Notes: generated by a model from the sequence alone, not told the origin. DNA of 64,000 nt from Spiroplasma_E sp902809815 (GCF_964030925.1 NZ_OZ034992.1:62001-126000), one strand, 5' to 3'. Shown: positions 44,179-55,597, numbered from the stretch's first letter. A program made the numbers and translations.

Positions 44179-44859
44179 TTATTCTTCAATTAATACTTTA
44201 ATACCAGGGCCCATTGCCGTAGTAATACTTATATTTTTAATATAAGCACCCTTAACTGCTGCAGGTTTAACTTTTCTTAAAGTGTTAAGAATTGCTAAAT
44301 AATTATCTTTTAACCCTTCTTGTGCAAATGACACTTTACCAAGAATAACATGAATATTACCTTGTTTATCAACACGATATTCAACTTTACCTTTACGAAT
44401 ATCAGCTATTGCTTTTTGAACATCCATTGTTACTGTTCCTAGTTTTGCTGTAGGCATTAATCCTTTTGGTCCTAATACTCTACCAATTTTTCCTAATTCA
44501 CCCATCATTTCGGGTGTTGCAATAATAACATCAAAATCAAATCAACCTTTTTGAATTTTTTCAATCATTTCCTTACCACCAACAAAATCAGCTTGACTTT
44601 CCATTGCCTCTTTTTGTTTAGTAGTAGTTATCACTAAAACACGTTGTGTTTTTCCAGTCCCTGCTGGTAAAACAATAGAACCACGTAACATTTGATCAGC
44701 ATGTCTTGGATCAACATTTAAACGAAATGCTGCTTCAACTGTTGCATCAAATTTTAATGATGAAGTTTGTTTAGCTAATTCTAAAGCACGATCAATTGGA
44801 TAAACTTTAGTGTTATCAACTAATTTTGCAACTGCAAGATATCTTTTACTTCTATTCAT
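44179..44859 (-). CDS. rplA: 50S ribosomal protein L1
   Basis: The 226-aa L1 includes the signature GRVLGPKGLMPTAKLGTVT, an N-terminal MNRSKRYLAVAKLVD and Trp encoded by TGA in KGWFDFDVIIATPEMM. AAGGTG precedes this ATG; a longer frame exists but reads back through rplK. It binds 23S rRNA at the L1 stalk and, in other bacteria, represses its own operon. Confidence 0.96.
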
Positions 44860-44860
44860 A

Positions 44861-45307
44861 TTAAACACCTTGCTTTCCATCTTCAACAGTAATGCCCATA
44901 TTCTTGGCTGTTCCTGCAACAATTTTAATTGCATCTTCTAAAGAATAAGCATTTAAATCAGGTAATTTAATTTGAGCAATTTCTGTAATTTGAGCAATAG
45001 TAAGTGTTCCTACTTTTGTTAATTTAGCATTTGATGAACCTTTTGCAAGTTTCAATGCTCTTTTTAAAAGAAATGTTGTTGGTGCAGTTTTTATTTTAAA
45101 GTCGAAAGTTTTATCTTTATATGCTGTAATAAAAACTGGAATTGGAACCGGATTAACATCATCTTTTTGATCTTTGGTTTTATCGTTAAATTCTCTACAA
45201 AAACGTGGCATATCAATACCGAATGATGCTAAACTAGCACCTGGTTTGGCACTACCAGCTGGTAATTGAATAATACCTTCACGATTAATATTTTTTTTAT
45301 CTGCCAT
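44861..45307 (-). CDS. rplK: 50S ribosomal protein L11
   Basis: The 148-aa L11 has QLPAGSAKPGASLASFGIDMPRF (the thiostrepton/GTPase-region N-domain) and the RNA-binding C-domain with LNAYSLEDAIKIVAGTAKNMG. TAGGAGGAG 6 nt upstream selects the ATG over an upstream TTG. It is adjacent to rplA (1 nt apart). Confidence 0.96.
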   Translation of the reverse strand: MADKKNINREGIIQLPAGSAKPGASLASFGIDMPRFCREFNDKTKDQKDDVNPVPIPVFITAYKDKTFDFKIKTAPTTFLLKRALKLAKGSSNAKLTKVGTLTIAQITEIAQIKLPDLNAYSLEDAIKIVAGTAKNMGITVEDGKQGV

Positions 45308-45413
45308 GAGCAACTCCTCCTAAATGGATTCTCACTGTGGTCCAAACGATTAAATCTTCCACAAGTTTAAACATAATTAAAGTCTATTTATATATATAAA
45401 TAGTACTTTACAA

Positions 45414-45442
45414 ATAATAACATCATTATAATTAGTAGTCAA
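45414..45442 (-). promoter_or_regulatory. rplK promoter
   Basis: TTGACT (45437-45442), 17-bp spacer, TATTAT (45414-45419). The ~100-nt leader could hold an L1 regulatory site, but I could not fold it. Confidence 0.7.
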
Positions 45443-45485
45443 ATATATTTTAATTTTATTTTACATAAAAATTAAATAGTTTAAA

Positions 45486-46118
45486 CTAAACTTTAATTTT
45501 TTTACAACTATCATATTCTACTTTAATTTCAGTTTGACGACCAAACATATCAACAGAAACTGTTGCAACACCCTTATCTTCATCTAATTTAATAACTTCT
45601 CCTTCTCGACCTTGTAAAGCACCAGAAGTAATATGAACAAAATCATTCAACTCAAAATCACGAATAATTTTTTTTATCTCTTTAACTTTAGGTTGTGATG
45701 AATTTTTAGAATTACGATATAACATTTCATTAACTTCTTTAGTAGAAAGTGGAGTTGGTGGTACACCCTTACCACTAGAACCAATAAATCCATTAATACC
45801 TGTTGTATTACGAATATCATATCAAGTATCTTCGGTTAAAATCATATGAACAAAAATATAACCCGGAAAAATATTTTTTTCAGTTATTTTTTTATCTTTA
45901 TCTGGTATTGCTTCTTTAACAACTCTAACTTGAAAAATATTATCTTTTAAATTTAATTTTTTTTCAATTTTATTTTTCAAATCAGCAGCAACTTTATCTT
46001 CATGACCTTTGTTACAATTAACAATATATCATTGTGCTTGCTCAATTCGATGTTTATGTGTTTCTTCTAATGATGTAGTTTTCACTAAAGGGGTTTCTTT
46101 TTTTATTCTTTCGCTCAT
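45486..46118 (-). CDS. nusG: Transcription termination/antitermination factor NusG
   Basis: 210 aa with the NGN domain (AQWYIVNCNKGHEDKVAADL, FPGYIFVHMI, WYDIRNTTGINGFIG) and a C-terminal KOW domain (FVHITSGALQGREGEVIKLDEDKG). A ~28-residue charged N-terminal extension precedes the NGN domain. It couples RNA polymerase to ribosomes or Rho. GGAGATG precedes the ATG. It follows secE. Confidence 0.94.
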
Positions 46119-46137
46119 TTTTTGGCATCTCCATTTT

Positions 46138-46569
46138 TTACATTATTTTTAATAAAGGTAATACAAATAGTAATAACTGCTCAATTCCATAAAAGAATAG
46201 TGCTAAGACAGCAATAAATAATACTGTTGTAATAAATTTATTATTTAATTGTTTTCTTGGTGTTCAACGAGTTCTTCTAATTTCTCTTGATAAGTATAAG
46301 AAAAAATATTTATGATAAGTTCTCGCTTCTTTTTTATAATAAAAACGTTCTTCAGGCGTACGATTTTTACGTTCTTTTTCTCAAATTTCGCTAATATTAA
46401 CCTTTTTATTTTTATCGGCTGTTCGTGGATCAAAACTTGGTTTTCCTTCAGAAGTTCTTTTTGTTCTTAAAGGTTTAATTTTACGTAAAATATTAAATTT
46501 ACTTTTTAAAAGAGCCAATTTTTCAGAATTAATTTTTGGTTTTTCTTTTGATTTGTCTTCTGCACTCAT
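46138..46569 (-). CDS. secE: Preprotein translocase subunit SecE
   Basis: 143 aa, longer than the usual ~60-70 because of a ~90-residue Lys/Arg-rich N-terminal extension. The C-terminus has the SecE amphipathic helix and single membrane segment (REIRRTRWTPRKQLNNKFIT, then TVLFIAVLALFFYGIEQLLL). It clamps SecY in the translocon. Its place between rpmG and nusG is the conserved order. Confidence 0.88.
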
Positions 46570-46580
46570 GAAAATTTCTC

Positions 46581-46730
46581 CTAACGTGATTCCTTATGTA
46601 AAGTATGTTTTTGACAATGTTCACAATATTTTTTTAGTTCCATACGCTCTTTATATTTAATCTTATTTTTGTATGTATGATAATTACGATTTAAACATAC
46701 AGTACAAATTAAAATTATTTTTTCGTTCAT
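46581..46730 (-). CDS. rpmG: 50S ribosomal protein L33
   Basis: 49 aa with two CxxC pairs (CTVC and CEHC), so this is the zinc-binding form of L33. First gene of rpmG-secE-nusG, and it has a consensus promoter. Confidence 0.92.
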   Translation of the reverse strand: MNEKIILICTVCLNRNYHTYKNKIKYKERMELKKYCEHCQKHTLHKESR

Positions 46731-46761
46731 TAAATTCACCTAGAAAATTTAACCATTTTTA

Positions 46762-46790
46762 ATTATATTATTATTTAAAATAAGTGTCAA
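46762..46790 (-). promoter_or_regulatory. rpmG-secE-nusG consensus promoter
   Basis: Exact TTGACA (46785-46790), 17-bp spacer, exact TATAAT (46762-46767). Confidence 0.85.
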
Positions 46791-46907
46791 TTTTAAAATA
46801 TTTTTATTTTAAAAACAAAGTTAAATTTTTAATCTTTCTTTAAAATTCATCATTTCTAAAATAATTGTACAAGAAAAAATAAAATAATAAATAAAAAATA
46901 ATTTTAA

Positions 46908-47282
46908 TTAACCATTAATACTTCCTAAAAGTGGTTGTCTTTCATTGGGTTCTATGATAACTTCTGGCATATCATTATTTGCATTTGTAACAAATTCCGG
47001 TTCAAACTCATAATCAGGAATTTTTAACTTTATTCTTTCTCGTTGACTACTATCTTCAATCTCCGTTACTAACTCCACCTTTTTATTTTCGGGAGTATAA
47101 TTATCTATTCATTCTTTAAACTTTGTCAATGTTGGTCTTCAATCTTTTATTTTTCCGAGTTTAACAAAACTAGGAATTGTTTTATCTGAATGTCTCATTT
47201 CAAACTTATCTCAATTATTTTTTTCTAAATACTCATATATTTCCTTTAGATCTTTATTACTTAAAATACACTTATCCAACAT
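46908..47282 (-). CDS. Acidic protein of unknown function, possibly 5'-truncated
   Basis: 124 aa from ATG, or two residues more from an in-frame GTG. It has charged helical sequence (WRPTLTKFKEWIDNYTPENK) and a Pro/Glu-rich C-terminus (FEPEFVTNANNDMPEVIIE). No SD-like sequence is obvious, and the start lies 23 bp from the first tailed-phage gene of fragment 2, so the prophage may have removed its 5' end. Family not recognised. Confidence 0.5.
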
Positions 47283-47305
47283 TTCCACAAGAAATATGAA
47301 TATTA

Positions 47306-47677
47306 ATGACACAAGCAAAAGGTAAAAATGGTTCTGGTGCTGGAACTATATTTTGAAAATTTTGAAATAGAAAATGATTACCAAGTCAATTAAGAAAATA
47401 TGTTAAAAGTGAATTAGCTAAAAAAGGTAAATATTATGGTTCACAAGATACTAGTGTAATTTATCCAAATAATATTAATGTTCAAAAAACTATGCATTTT
47501 ATTAATAGATTAGAAAAAGGTTTTTTTAAATTAAAAGAATATAAAATTTTATCTAAAAATGAAATTGGAAGTACACAATGAAGATATGAAAGAAAACAAT
47601 TATTAAAAAATTCTTTACATACAAGAAAATATATAAAAATTAAACAAAATTCTAATTTTTATAAAACATGAAAGTAG
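47306..47677 (+). CDS. Basic phage protein, fragment 2
   Basis: 123 aa, strongly basic, with Trp from TGA (TIFWKFWNRKWLP). No family recognised. It is the first plus-strand gene of the second tailed-prophage fragment, 12 nt before the next frame. Confidence 0.6.
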
Positions 47678-47689
47678 GTGGTAATTATA

Positions 47690-48196
47690 ATTGAATTAGA
47701 TAAACCAATTAAACCGATTGGTATATGAAATACTATTAATCCATTAAGTAAAGATAATAAAGAATATAAAAGATTAAATAAGATTTGATTTAATAAAAAT
47801 AGTACTCATATTGATAAAATAAAAATTTTAATATCAAATATTTTAAAAATAACAAGTCATATTATAGGTATGTTTATAACATTATTTTTTACAATAACAC
47901 CTTGATTAATACCTAAAATACCAATATCAATGGGAATAGGTAATTATACTAATCAATATAATTTTACTTGACCTGACCATTTAATATTAACGTTATTTCC
48001 TATGTTTGGTCATATTGGATTAAATATTATAACTAAATTAGGTAATTATGGAAAATTAATTAAATATGCATTGATAACAATACCAATTATTATTACAAGT
48101 CCATATTTAATATATCAATATAAAGAAATTAGAAAACATAAAAAAGAATGTCATTTATGTAAACAACATTCAAATAAAATACAATTGGAGGAATAA
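47690..48196 (+). CDS. Phage membrane protein, three spans
   Basis: About 168 aa with hydrophobic segments near residues 46-72, 90-112 and 120-142, and a C-terminal HKKECHLCKQH metal-like cluster. The start is uncertain: AGGTGG at 47675 suggests an ATT start at 47690, while a GTG at 47678 overlaps that site. Similar size and topology occur in virion or lysis proteins. The C-terminal part loosely resembles the stub at 55411-55583. Confidence 0.55.
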
Positions 48197-48199
48197 AAA

Positions 48200-48515
48200 A
48201 TGAATTTATCTACAACAGTAATATCAGCAGTATTAAGTGGAGCAGTTGCTAGTGGAGTAATTGTTACTATTGTTTTATTATTTTTATCAAAATTTATTAA
48301 AAAATCAAAACAATCAAATTTAGCAAAAGAATTAAAAAGCAAATATTAAACAAATAAATTCTCAATTACAATTAGAAACTACTTCTACTGCAAAATTACT
48401 TGATAGTTTTAATGTAGAACAAGAACAAATAGATAATTTTGTAATAGCACAAAAATCTAAAAAGAAAGAATTATCTGAAAAAGATAAGAAAAAAGTAACT
48501 AAATTTAAAATTTAA
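48200..48515 (+). pseudogene. Small phage membrane protein, frameshifted
   Basis: GGAGGA precedes MNLSTTVISAVLSGAVASGV (one membrane span). Near 48335 an extra base moves the reading frame; the second part (INSQLQLETTSTAKLLDSF to KVTKFKI) is coiled-coil-like. The repaired protein is ~104 aa. A terminator follows immediately. Confidence 0.6.
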
Positions 48516-48533
48516 AGGGTTTAAATACCCTTT
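48513..48533 (+). terminator. Hairpin AAAGGGT/ACCCTTT
   Basis: A 7-bp stem with a 6-nt loop followed by T-rich sequence, between the small membrane gene and the fibre gene. Confidence 0.5.
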
Positions 48534-48558
48534 ATTTTACATTAAGGAGTAAATTATT

Positions 48559-50372
48559 ATGGCTATTAAAGAACCATTAATGTTTATAACAATTGAAGAA
48601 TTTAAAAATTGAAAAGGTTTTAATAAATTAGAATTTGATGATACTACAACACCAGATAATGAAATTTGATTTGCTATTTCAGTTGCAAGTAATAATATTG
48701 ATTATTTAAGTGGACATTCTATTTCAAAAAAATGACCAGAAACTACATTAACAGAATTTACTGATGAAATACAAACTGCAACTGCATATTATGTTAGATT
48801 TTTATTAACAAAAGATAGTAATTATATTCGTGGTCAATCAAGTATTAGTCAAGGTGGTATGACTTATAGTGAAAATAATCCTAATGAACCTTATTATATT
48901 GTTCCAGAAGTATTTAATTGTTTAAGAAAAATTAAAGAATATCCAAATATTACTGGTTTTAATTTAGATGTTTTACCTAAAAGAAATGATTTTTTTAGTA
49001 ATTTTTATAGTAATTATGGTGAAGATAGTCCTTTTACAAGATATTTAGAATTAATAAATTTAAAAACAAATGATACAAGAGTAAAAATATATCCTAAAAA
49101 TCCTAAACATTTAATTGGAACTCAATTATGAATTGATACTACTGGTATTAAATCATTTGATAATTTAACAACAATTGAATTATTTACTAAATATTTTAGT
49201 AATGATACTATGAAATTAGTTGATGGTAAAGAAGGTCAAGAAAAGAAAGTTATTAGTGGAAATAGTGGTAATTCATTATGAGAAGTTGATAAAGATAATA
49301 TTAATTTTGTTAAATTAAAAGATGATAAAGGTATTATTGCTAATAATAAAAGAATTATTGATGTTGGAACACCTACTTTTGAAACTGATGCAACTAACAA
49401 AGAATATGTTGATAATAAAATACCAGATTTAACTAATTATTATAAAAAATCTGTTTTTATGAAAGGATATTTTACATATAAAGATGATAGAGACCAATTA
49501 TGAATAAATGATAGTTCAAATAGTTCTCTTGCTATCTCATTATTGCTTAATAATACTTATGGAAGATTAGAAACTAATAATAAAATATTGTTGGTGCTAT
49601 TAATGAAATAAATAAAAAACAAGTTAAAGAAAATTGAAAAGTAATAGGTAAAAGTATAAATAATCGTAAATATGGTGATTTTAATCTTGCTTTTAATACT
49701 CTTTATAGAGTAATTATTACATGGGAATCTCCACCATTTCATCAAGTAAATACAAGAATAACAGTAGAATTTAAAACAGGTAATTATTTAGGTGGAATAC
49801 ATGGAAGTAAAATATTTCTTACAAAAGGTTTAATTAATAATGAAGAAGGTATTTTATATTTACAATTATTAGATATTAATAAATGACAATTAATTTTAGA
49901 AGGTGGAAATGAAAAATATGCAAATATTTTTTCATTAGAAGAATTACAAAATACAGTTAAAGTAGATATTATTCAACCTATAAAAATTACAAGTCATACT
50001 TTAAAAATAAATGAATTAAAAAATAATGAGATTAATATTGAATTACCAAATACTCCAACACCAACTCCAAATATTCCACAATGAAAAGAAGTAGGTACTA
50101 AACAAGATAATAAAACTATTAATTATAATTTTGTTAAAAATAAAAGATATCGTATTTATTATAATTATTCTCCTACAGATGAGGAAATAGAAGAATCTTG
50201 AATATGTAATGAATTTATATATGTTAATAAAACACAATATTTAAATAGTTTGATAACACAAGATAGTAATTATGTATGATTACAATTAAATCAAAATAGT
50301 ATATTTCTGACAACAGCCCCATATCCTTTTAGTTTTGGCAAATTATTAAAATTAGAAGAATTACAGGAATAA
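48559..50372 (+). pseudogene. Connector-tail fibre fusion gene, frameshifted
   Basis: AAGGAG precedes the ATG. The N-terminal ~130 residues resemble gp6-like head-tail connector proteins (FITIEEFKNWKGF, IDYLSGHSISKKW, TATAYYVRFLL). Next come a unique linker and the fibre shaft shared with the gene at 3869-6382, then NTPTPTPNIPQWKEVG and a different C-terminal tip ending KLLKLEELQE. One A is missing near 49583 (TAATAAAATATTG versus TAATAAAAATATTG), so translation ends in the shaft. The repaired product is ~604 aa. Confidence 0.75.
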
Positions 50373-50376
50373 TATT

Positions 50377-51567
50377 ATGAATAAAGAATTTACTTATTTA
50401 CATGAAATTAGTTATTGATTATTAAATAAAAGTGATTTTACTCATAGTGAATATAATTTAAATGGAAGTCGTTATTCAAGTAAAACATATAGTATTGCAG
50501 AAGAATTAGCAATATTAATTGCTATTTCAATTAAAGTTAATAAATCAATTGCTATATATTGTTTTAGAAAATTAAATAAAGATATTAATGAATTAACAAA
50601 AGAAATTGATGAAGCATTAATTAATATTGGTTTTGATTATAAAGATTTTACTTTAAAATATCCAAATAAACAAGCAGATTTTCGTTTTAAAGGTAGTAAA
50701 TCATTTATTAGAGTTATGGGTGTATATAGTAATAGTAATGATAGAATACCACTTAAAGGGCTTTCTAGAAGTGAAATAAAAGGTTTTGATTTAGCAATTG
50801 AATGATGTTAAGAAGCAAATGAATTTAGTCAAGCAGAATTTCAAGCAATTACTTTTGCATTAGGTAATGCTAAAAAAACTATTAAAATAAGAAGTTGTAA
50901 TCCAGATAATATTTATCAATATTTTATTGAATATATGAATAAACGTGTACCTTTTAATTTAGATTTAATGAAAGAAAATAATGAACAAATTAAATCAATA
51001 GAAGAAAATCAAATGTTTAAATTATTTCATTATTCAAATTGAAAATTAAATGAACATAATTTAAAACAAGATAAAATTAATGATTTAGAAGAATTAAAAG
51101 AATTAGACCCTATTAAAGCACAAAGTTGATATTATGGTGTACCTAGTGTTTTAACTGGTTCTATATTTGCAAGATATTTAGATAAACTTAAAACTGAATT
51201 AGATTTTAATGTTAATGAAATAGTTGGTGGTTTAGATTTAGGTTTTGCTACAAGTTCACAAGCACATCCTACTGTTGCTGTTTTATGTTTTATTGGTGAA
51301 AATGAAAAAACTAGAAGAATACATCAAGAAAGTGAATTTTATCATAGTAATGTAATAATGCAATTTAAAAATACATATGAATTAGCAAATAATATTATTG
51401 ATTATTATTTAGATGAAAGTATTAAATTTCAAGCAATGAAATTTGGATTTACTTGTTATGTTGATTATGGTAGTGGTGGATTAGCAGTTATTGATATTTT
51501 AAAAAAAGAAGTAGAAAAAAGAAAAATAAATTGATTACATTTTACTCCAGTAGATAAAACTACAATG
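50377..51567 (+). pseudogene. Terminase large subunit, nonsense codon and IS insertions
   Basis: The ATPase P-loop is NLNGSRYSSKTYS; Walker B is FDLAIEWC followed by TAA (50809-50811) where the catalytic Glu is expected (EANEF continues). The nuclease domain has GGLDLGFATSSQAHPTVAVL and CYVDYGSGG. At 51568 an IS5-like element interrupts the gene. After its AATG target duplication a frame reading RMRLTLRIMSNINNITANSI continues and is itself split by the ISLre2-type element. It ends at about 54230, just before a terminator. The packaging motor is therefore triply broken. Confidence 0.82.
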
Positions 51568-52723
51568 GACATATTCCGTAATTAAATTTAATTAATTGTC
51601 AATAAAATTGTTTTAAAACTATTTAGTGTTATTGAATATAGAAATAAATATTTTTTGAAAAAATAGTTTAAAAAATGAGTTTACATTTTAAACAAAAAAT
51701 TGTTAATAATATTTTTATATTAACTCGATAAAAATTTAAATTTTAAAAAAATATTTTTAATATTTTTTTTATTTTAATGGTTTTATTTTATTAAAAATTT
51801 CACAAAGTAAGTTAAATCTTAAGTACATAAGTCTAAATTTAGATTTTCTACATTTATTTACTAAAATTTTGAATCTTTTCAATCAAGCAAGACATGTTCA
51901 ACTTTAATTCTAATTTTAGATACAATCTTATTGTATTTTCTTTCTTGTTTAGTTAATTTTTTATTTTTAGTTCTTTTAATTGGTATTATTGTATTTTTAT
52001 AAATATTTTGTATACCTTGATATCCTAAATCACCAATAATTATTGTTTTTTCTGAAAATTCAAGATTTGAATTTTTTAATATTTGAAAATCATGCACTTT
52101 ACCATTATCAGCAAAAATATCAACAATTTTTTTATTAAAAAAATCATATACAATTTGAAATTTTATAGAATACATTCAACTTTTACCAGAAAAATATTCT
52201 AACTGTAGTTTTTTTTAGTTGGTCTTTCAATTTCAATCTCAGTTGAATCAATTAAATAAAATTGAAATTCATTTGAATTTTCTTGTTTTTTATCAATTTT
52301 TAATTTATATCTTTCTTTTAAAAATTGGTAATCTTTGTGGTTACTAAGTTTATTTTCTACTCAAGTAATATTTCGAAAACAACTTGATGGGCTCATTTTA
52401 GATTTAATACTCATTTGAAAAAAAGTATAATATTCTTTTCAGTATAATAAAGTCATCATTAATCTTTCTTCTACTGAAAGTTTATTTTTTCGACCTTTAT
52501 TTTTTTCTAATTTTTCTATTTCAATTATTTTTTCTAACATTTCATTAAAATGAAAACGTTTTATACCAAAATATCTGTAAAATTCTTCATTTTTTAATTT
52601 TTTTAAATTTTCAAAAATCATTTTTATCAACACTTTTCTAAATTTATTGTTAATAACAAAATTATAAAATAAATTTTAAAATTATTAATTGACTTTTAAA
52701 AAATTTAATTACGGAATATGTCT
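51568..52723 (-). mobile_element. IS5-family-like element, copy 2
   Basis: The 1156-bp element with GACATATTCCGTAATTAAAT ends is inserted into the terminase gene with a 4-bp duplication AATG (51564-51567 and 52724-52727). Confidence 0.9.
51769..52633 (-). pseudogene. IS5-like transposase (copy 2), 3' frameshift
   Basis: The upstream half is intact (GTG or ATG start; NKGRKNKLSVEERLMMTLLY). The A8C slippery run joins it to the DDE half, which here keeps EYFSGKSW. A lost T after KVEHV changes FAWLKRF to LLD and ends the protein early. It is therefore probably inactive. Confidence 0.8.
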
Positions 52724-52778
52724 AATGTATTGGACGTATGAGATTAACCCTTAGAATTATGAGTAACATTAACAATAT

Positions 52779-52793
52779 AACTGCAAATTCTAT
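52779..52793. repeat. 15-bp direct repeat, left flank of ISLre2-type element
   Basis: AACTGCAAATTCTAT occurs here and at 54206-54220, bracketing the transposase gene; probably a target duplication. Confidence 0.65.
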
Positions 52794-54205
52794 GATTTGT
52801 TAATTAAATTATACCATAAATTTTAAAAATATTAAAAAATATAATTACAAAATTACATTTAAATAAAACAAAAATCCTAATCTTAAAATTAGGTTTTAAA
52901 AATATAAAATTTTAACTTATTAAGTACTATTAAGATAACTTCTAGTGTTTAAATAATTTGCTTTTGCTATTAACATATTATTTAATGTTTGATAATTATA
53001 TATTTTTGCTCCATTAGTTAAAGATTTTAAAAAATGATATACATCACTTTCAGCACTACAACCAATATTTCAAGAAGCATTTTGATTTACAATACCATGA
53101 GCATTATTTTTAAAATAATTATAAGTTTTAGTATTAACATTAAGTTTTAAAAAATCAAGTAATTTATTACAATTACCATTTGAAAAAGTAGTTGAAGAAT
53201 CTAAAAATTTTTTTCAGTCATGAGATTCTTTTTTCTTACCACGAACTCCAACAAAAGACTTTCATAAATAACTAAATGCATGAAACTTATCTAAAATATA
53301 ATAACATCCCAATCAACTTGCCATTGCTTTAATTCACAATGCACCATCACCAGCAACAACTAAATTATAATTATTATAATCTCATTGAACACCTAATATA
53401 TTTAAATTAATATCATAATGATTAAGAATAGTTTGTGTTGTAAATTGATATAATTCATGTTGATTTAAACCATTACCAGTTTTAAATAACATAAATGAAG
53501 TTATTTTTTTATCTAATTTATTTCTATATGAATAAATTTCTTTTTTACCTAAATTAAAAGTTAAAAGTCTACAACAATATTGCTGTTTTATACCATTTTC
53601 ATCTCAACAAGTAACAAAAGCATCATCTGCACATATATTTAATTTTTCATTATCTAATACTTTAAATTTTTCTTCTGGTATTCATTTTTCAATTTTTGCT
53701 TCTTTAAAAATCCTTGAAATAAGATTTTTAGAAAAAGAAGTATATTTAAATTCTGATTGAATATTAAAATAACCTTTTTTACTTATTAAATTTTCAATTA
53801 AATTATCTAATATATCAAAATATAAATCATTAGTAATTCTTGCTCTTTTTTTAATACCAAATTCTTCATAAATTGGATAATAAGTTTTTTTATTAATTTT
53901 ATCTCAATAAACTCTTTGTCTAAAAGTATCCATTCCAATTGGAGTATTTACTGTTCTATTACATGTTCAAGCAACTTTATATTGATTTTTATCTCTATTT
54001 AGAAAAAAATATTCATCAAAATTATGGATTTTTTGAAAATATTTTGCTAAAATATTACTGATTTCAGATTTTAGAAATCCTTTAAAACTAAACATTTTTT
54101 AACACCTTTCTATTTATTTTTTAACTCAAAAATTGTATCAAATTTATTAAAATATTGTTGAAAAATGTTTGGTTTTAGAGTATAATATTAAAGAACGATA
54201 AAATA
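52794..54205 (-). mobile_element. ISLre2/UPF0236-type element
   Basis: About 1.41 kb between 15-bp direct repeats, carrying one transposase gene. The ends show only an imperfect inverted match (ATACCATAAA versus ATACTCTAAA). It is inserted in the 3' end of the terminase gene. Confidence 0.7.
52920..54095 (-). CDS. ISLre2/UPF0236-family transposase
   Basis: 391 aa, with TGA Trp codons. Core motifs: ICADDAFVTCWDENGIKQQYC, VVAGDGALWIKAMASWLGCY and YILDKFHAFSYLW. GDGAxWIK and DKFH are hallmarks of UPF0236/ISLre2 transposases. AAAGGTG precedes the ATG. It is only distantly related to the gene at 10387-11505. The frame is complete, so it may be active. Confidence 0.82.
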
Positions 54206-54220
54206 AACTGCAAATTCTAT
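54206..54220. repeat. 15-bp direct repeat, right flank
   Basis: Second copy of AACTGCAAATTCTAT. Confidence 0.65.
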
Positions 54221-54228
54221 TTACGTTT

Positions 54229-54256
54229 AAAAGATAACTTTTATTAGTTATCTTTT
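54229..54256 (+). terminator. Terminator after the terminase gene
   Basis: AAAAGATAACT paired with AGTTATCTTTT, 6-nt loop, T-rich tail. It marks the end of the phage operon in fragment 2. Confidence 0.75.
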
Positions 54257-54280
54257 CTTTTTTAATAAAATAATGTACAA

Positions 54281-55410
54281 GCCACTTAGCCCTTTTTACT
54301 AGACCATTAATTTAAAAAACCTGAATGTATTCTAAAAACAATTGTGTTATATAATTAACACTAATTTTAACCTGAAAGGATTTTTATTAATGGATAAAAT
54401 TAAACAAATAGCATTAGTAATTAACAAATTAAATATCAAAGAAAAAATTAAAATTATTGATGATTGTAAAAATCAATATTCAATTAGAAACCTATGTCAA
54501 TATCTTCAATTAAACAGATCAACATATTACTTTTTAAAAAATAAACAAAAACCTATTAAAAAAGAAGAAAATCATATTATTAAATGCAATCATAAATATC
54601 AAAAAATATGCCAACTTTTAATCGAATTTCATTCTACAAGAAAAGGCAGAATTTATGGATATTTAAGAATTTTTTCAGCTTTTAAAGAGTGATTAAAACA
54701 AGAAAAAAATATCATTTTAAATATAGAATTATCAATAAAACAAATGCGAAAAATTATGAAAGAACACAATATTCAAGGATTAAAACAAACTAAAAATAAC
54801 TATCCTAAAAACAAAAAAAATCCAAATAAGTGAATACCTACAATGGATAAAGTAAACAAAGATTATAAAAGTACAACCTCTTCAAATCAAATTTGATCAA
54901 TGGACACTAAACAAATAAATACTAAAGAAGGATGATTATATCTTTTTGTAATTATTGATTTTTATTCAAATAATGTTGTTAGTTATAATATTGCTCCTAA
55001 TAAATCATATCAGGATTTAATTCTTCCTGCTCTTGAAAAAATCAACAAACAATTTTCTTGAAATCAAGTAAAAAATGTTATTTTACATTCAGATAACGCC
55101 AACGAATTTTATTGTCAGGATATCACAAAATGAGCAGAGGATAAACAAATAATTTTAAGCAAAAAACAACCTTATGATATTGGTGGTAATGTATTATCTG
55201 AAAACTGATTTTCTCATTTATCTCAAGAATGACTACCTAAAGGATCAAATCAATATTTATCCATCAATGAAGCTATGAATGATGTAAATCAATATGTTAT
55301 GTTTTATAATTATGAAAGAATACATTCTAAATTTCTAAAACCACCAATTTTACAAATTAAAATTTAGAATTTTATATCAAAAATGGTCCAGTAATTAAGG
55401 GCCAACCACC
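54281..55410 (+). mobile_element. IS3-family-like element, copy C
   Basis: The 1130-bp unit starting GCCACTTAGCCC and ending GGGCCAACCACC. Unlike copies A and B it has single, unrepeated ends. The flanks (ACAA and TTTT) show no target duplication, suggesting later rearrangement. Confidence 0.85.
54390..55367 (+). CDS. IS3-family transposase (copy C)
   Basis: An intact 325-aa frame with the D-D-E core of copies A and B. One Ile-to-Met difference from copy B is visible near the C-terminus (NEAMNDV versus NEAINDV). Confidence 0.85.
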
Positions 55411-55583
55411 TTTTTTTGATAACAATTCCATTGCCTATAGTAGGTACTTTTATTGGTTGTATGATTATATATAAATCACAACATCCCGAATATAAATTTT
55501 GAAAAAGTTTAGGAAATAAAATTAAGAAAATGTTTAAATTTAATTTTAAATTTAAAAAAAGAAATAAAAAAATAGCACTATAA
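55411..55583 (+). pseudogene. C-terminal stub of a phage membrane protein
   Basis: An open frame right after the IS encodes FLITIPLPIVGTFIGCMIIY and a very basic tail, then a stop and a short terminator. It resembles the last span and tail of the fragment-2 membrane protein at 47690-48196. The 5' part is missing. Confidence 0.55.
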
Positions 55584-55597
55584 ATGCTATTTTTTGT
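55571..55597 (+). terminator. Hairpin AATAGCA/TGCTATT with T-run
   Basis: A short terminator overlapping the stop codon of the membrane-protein stub. Confidence 0.6.
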
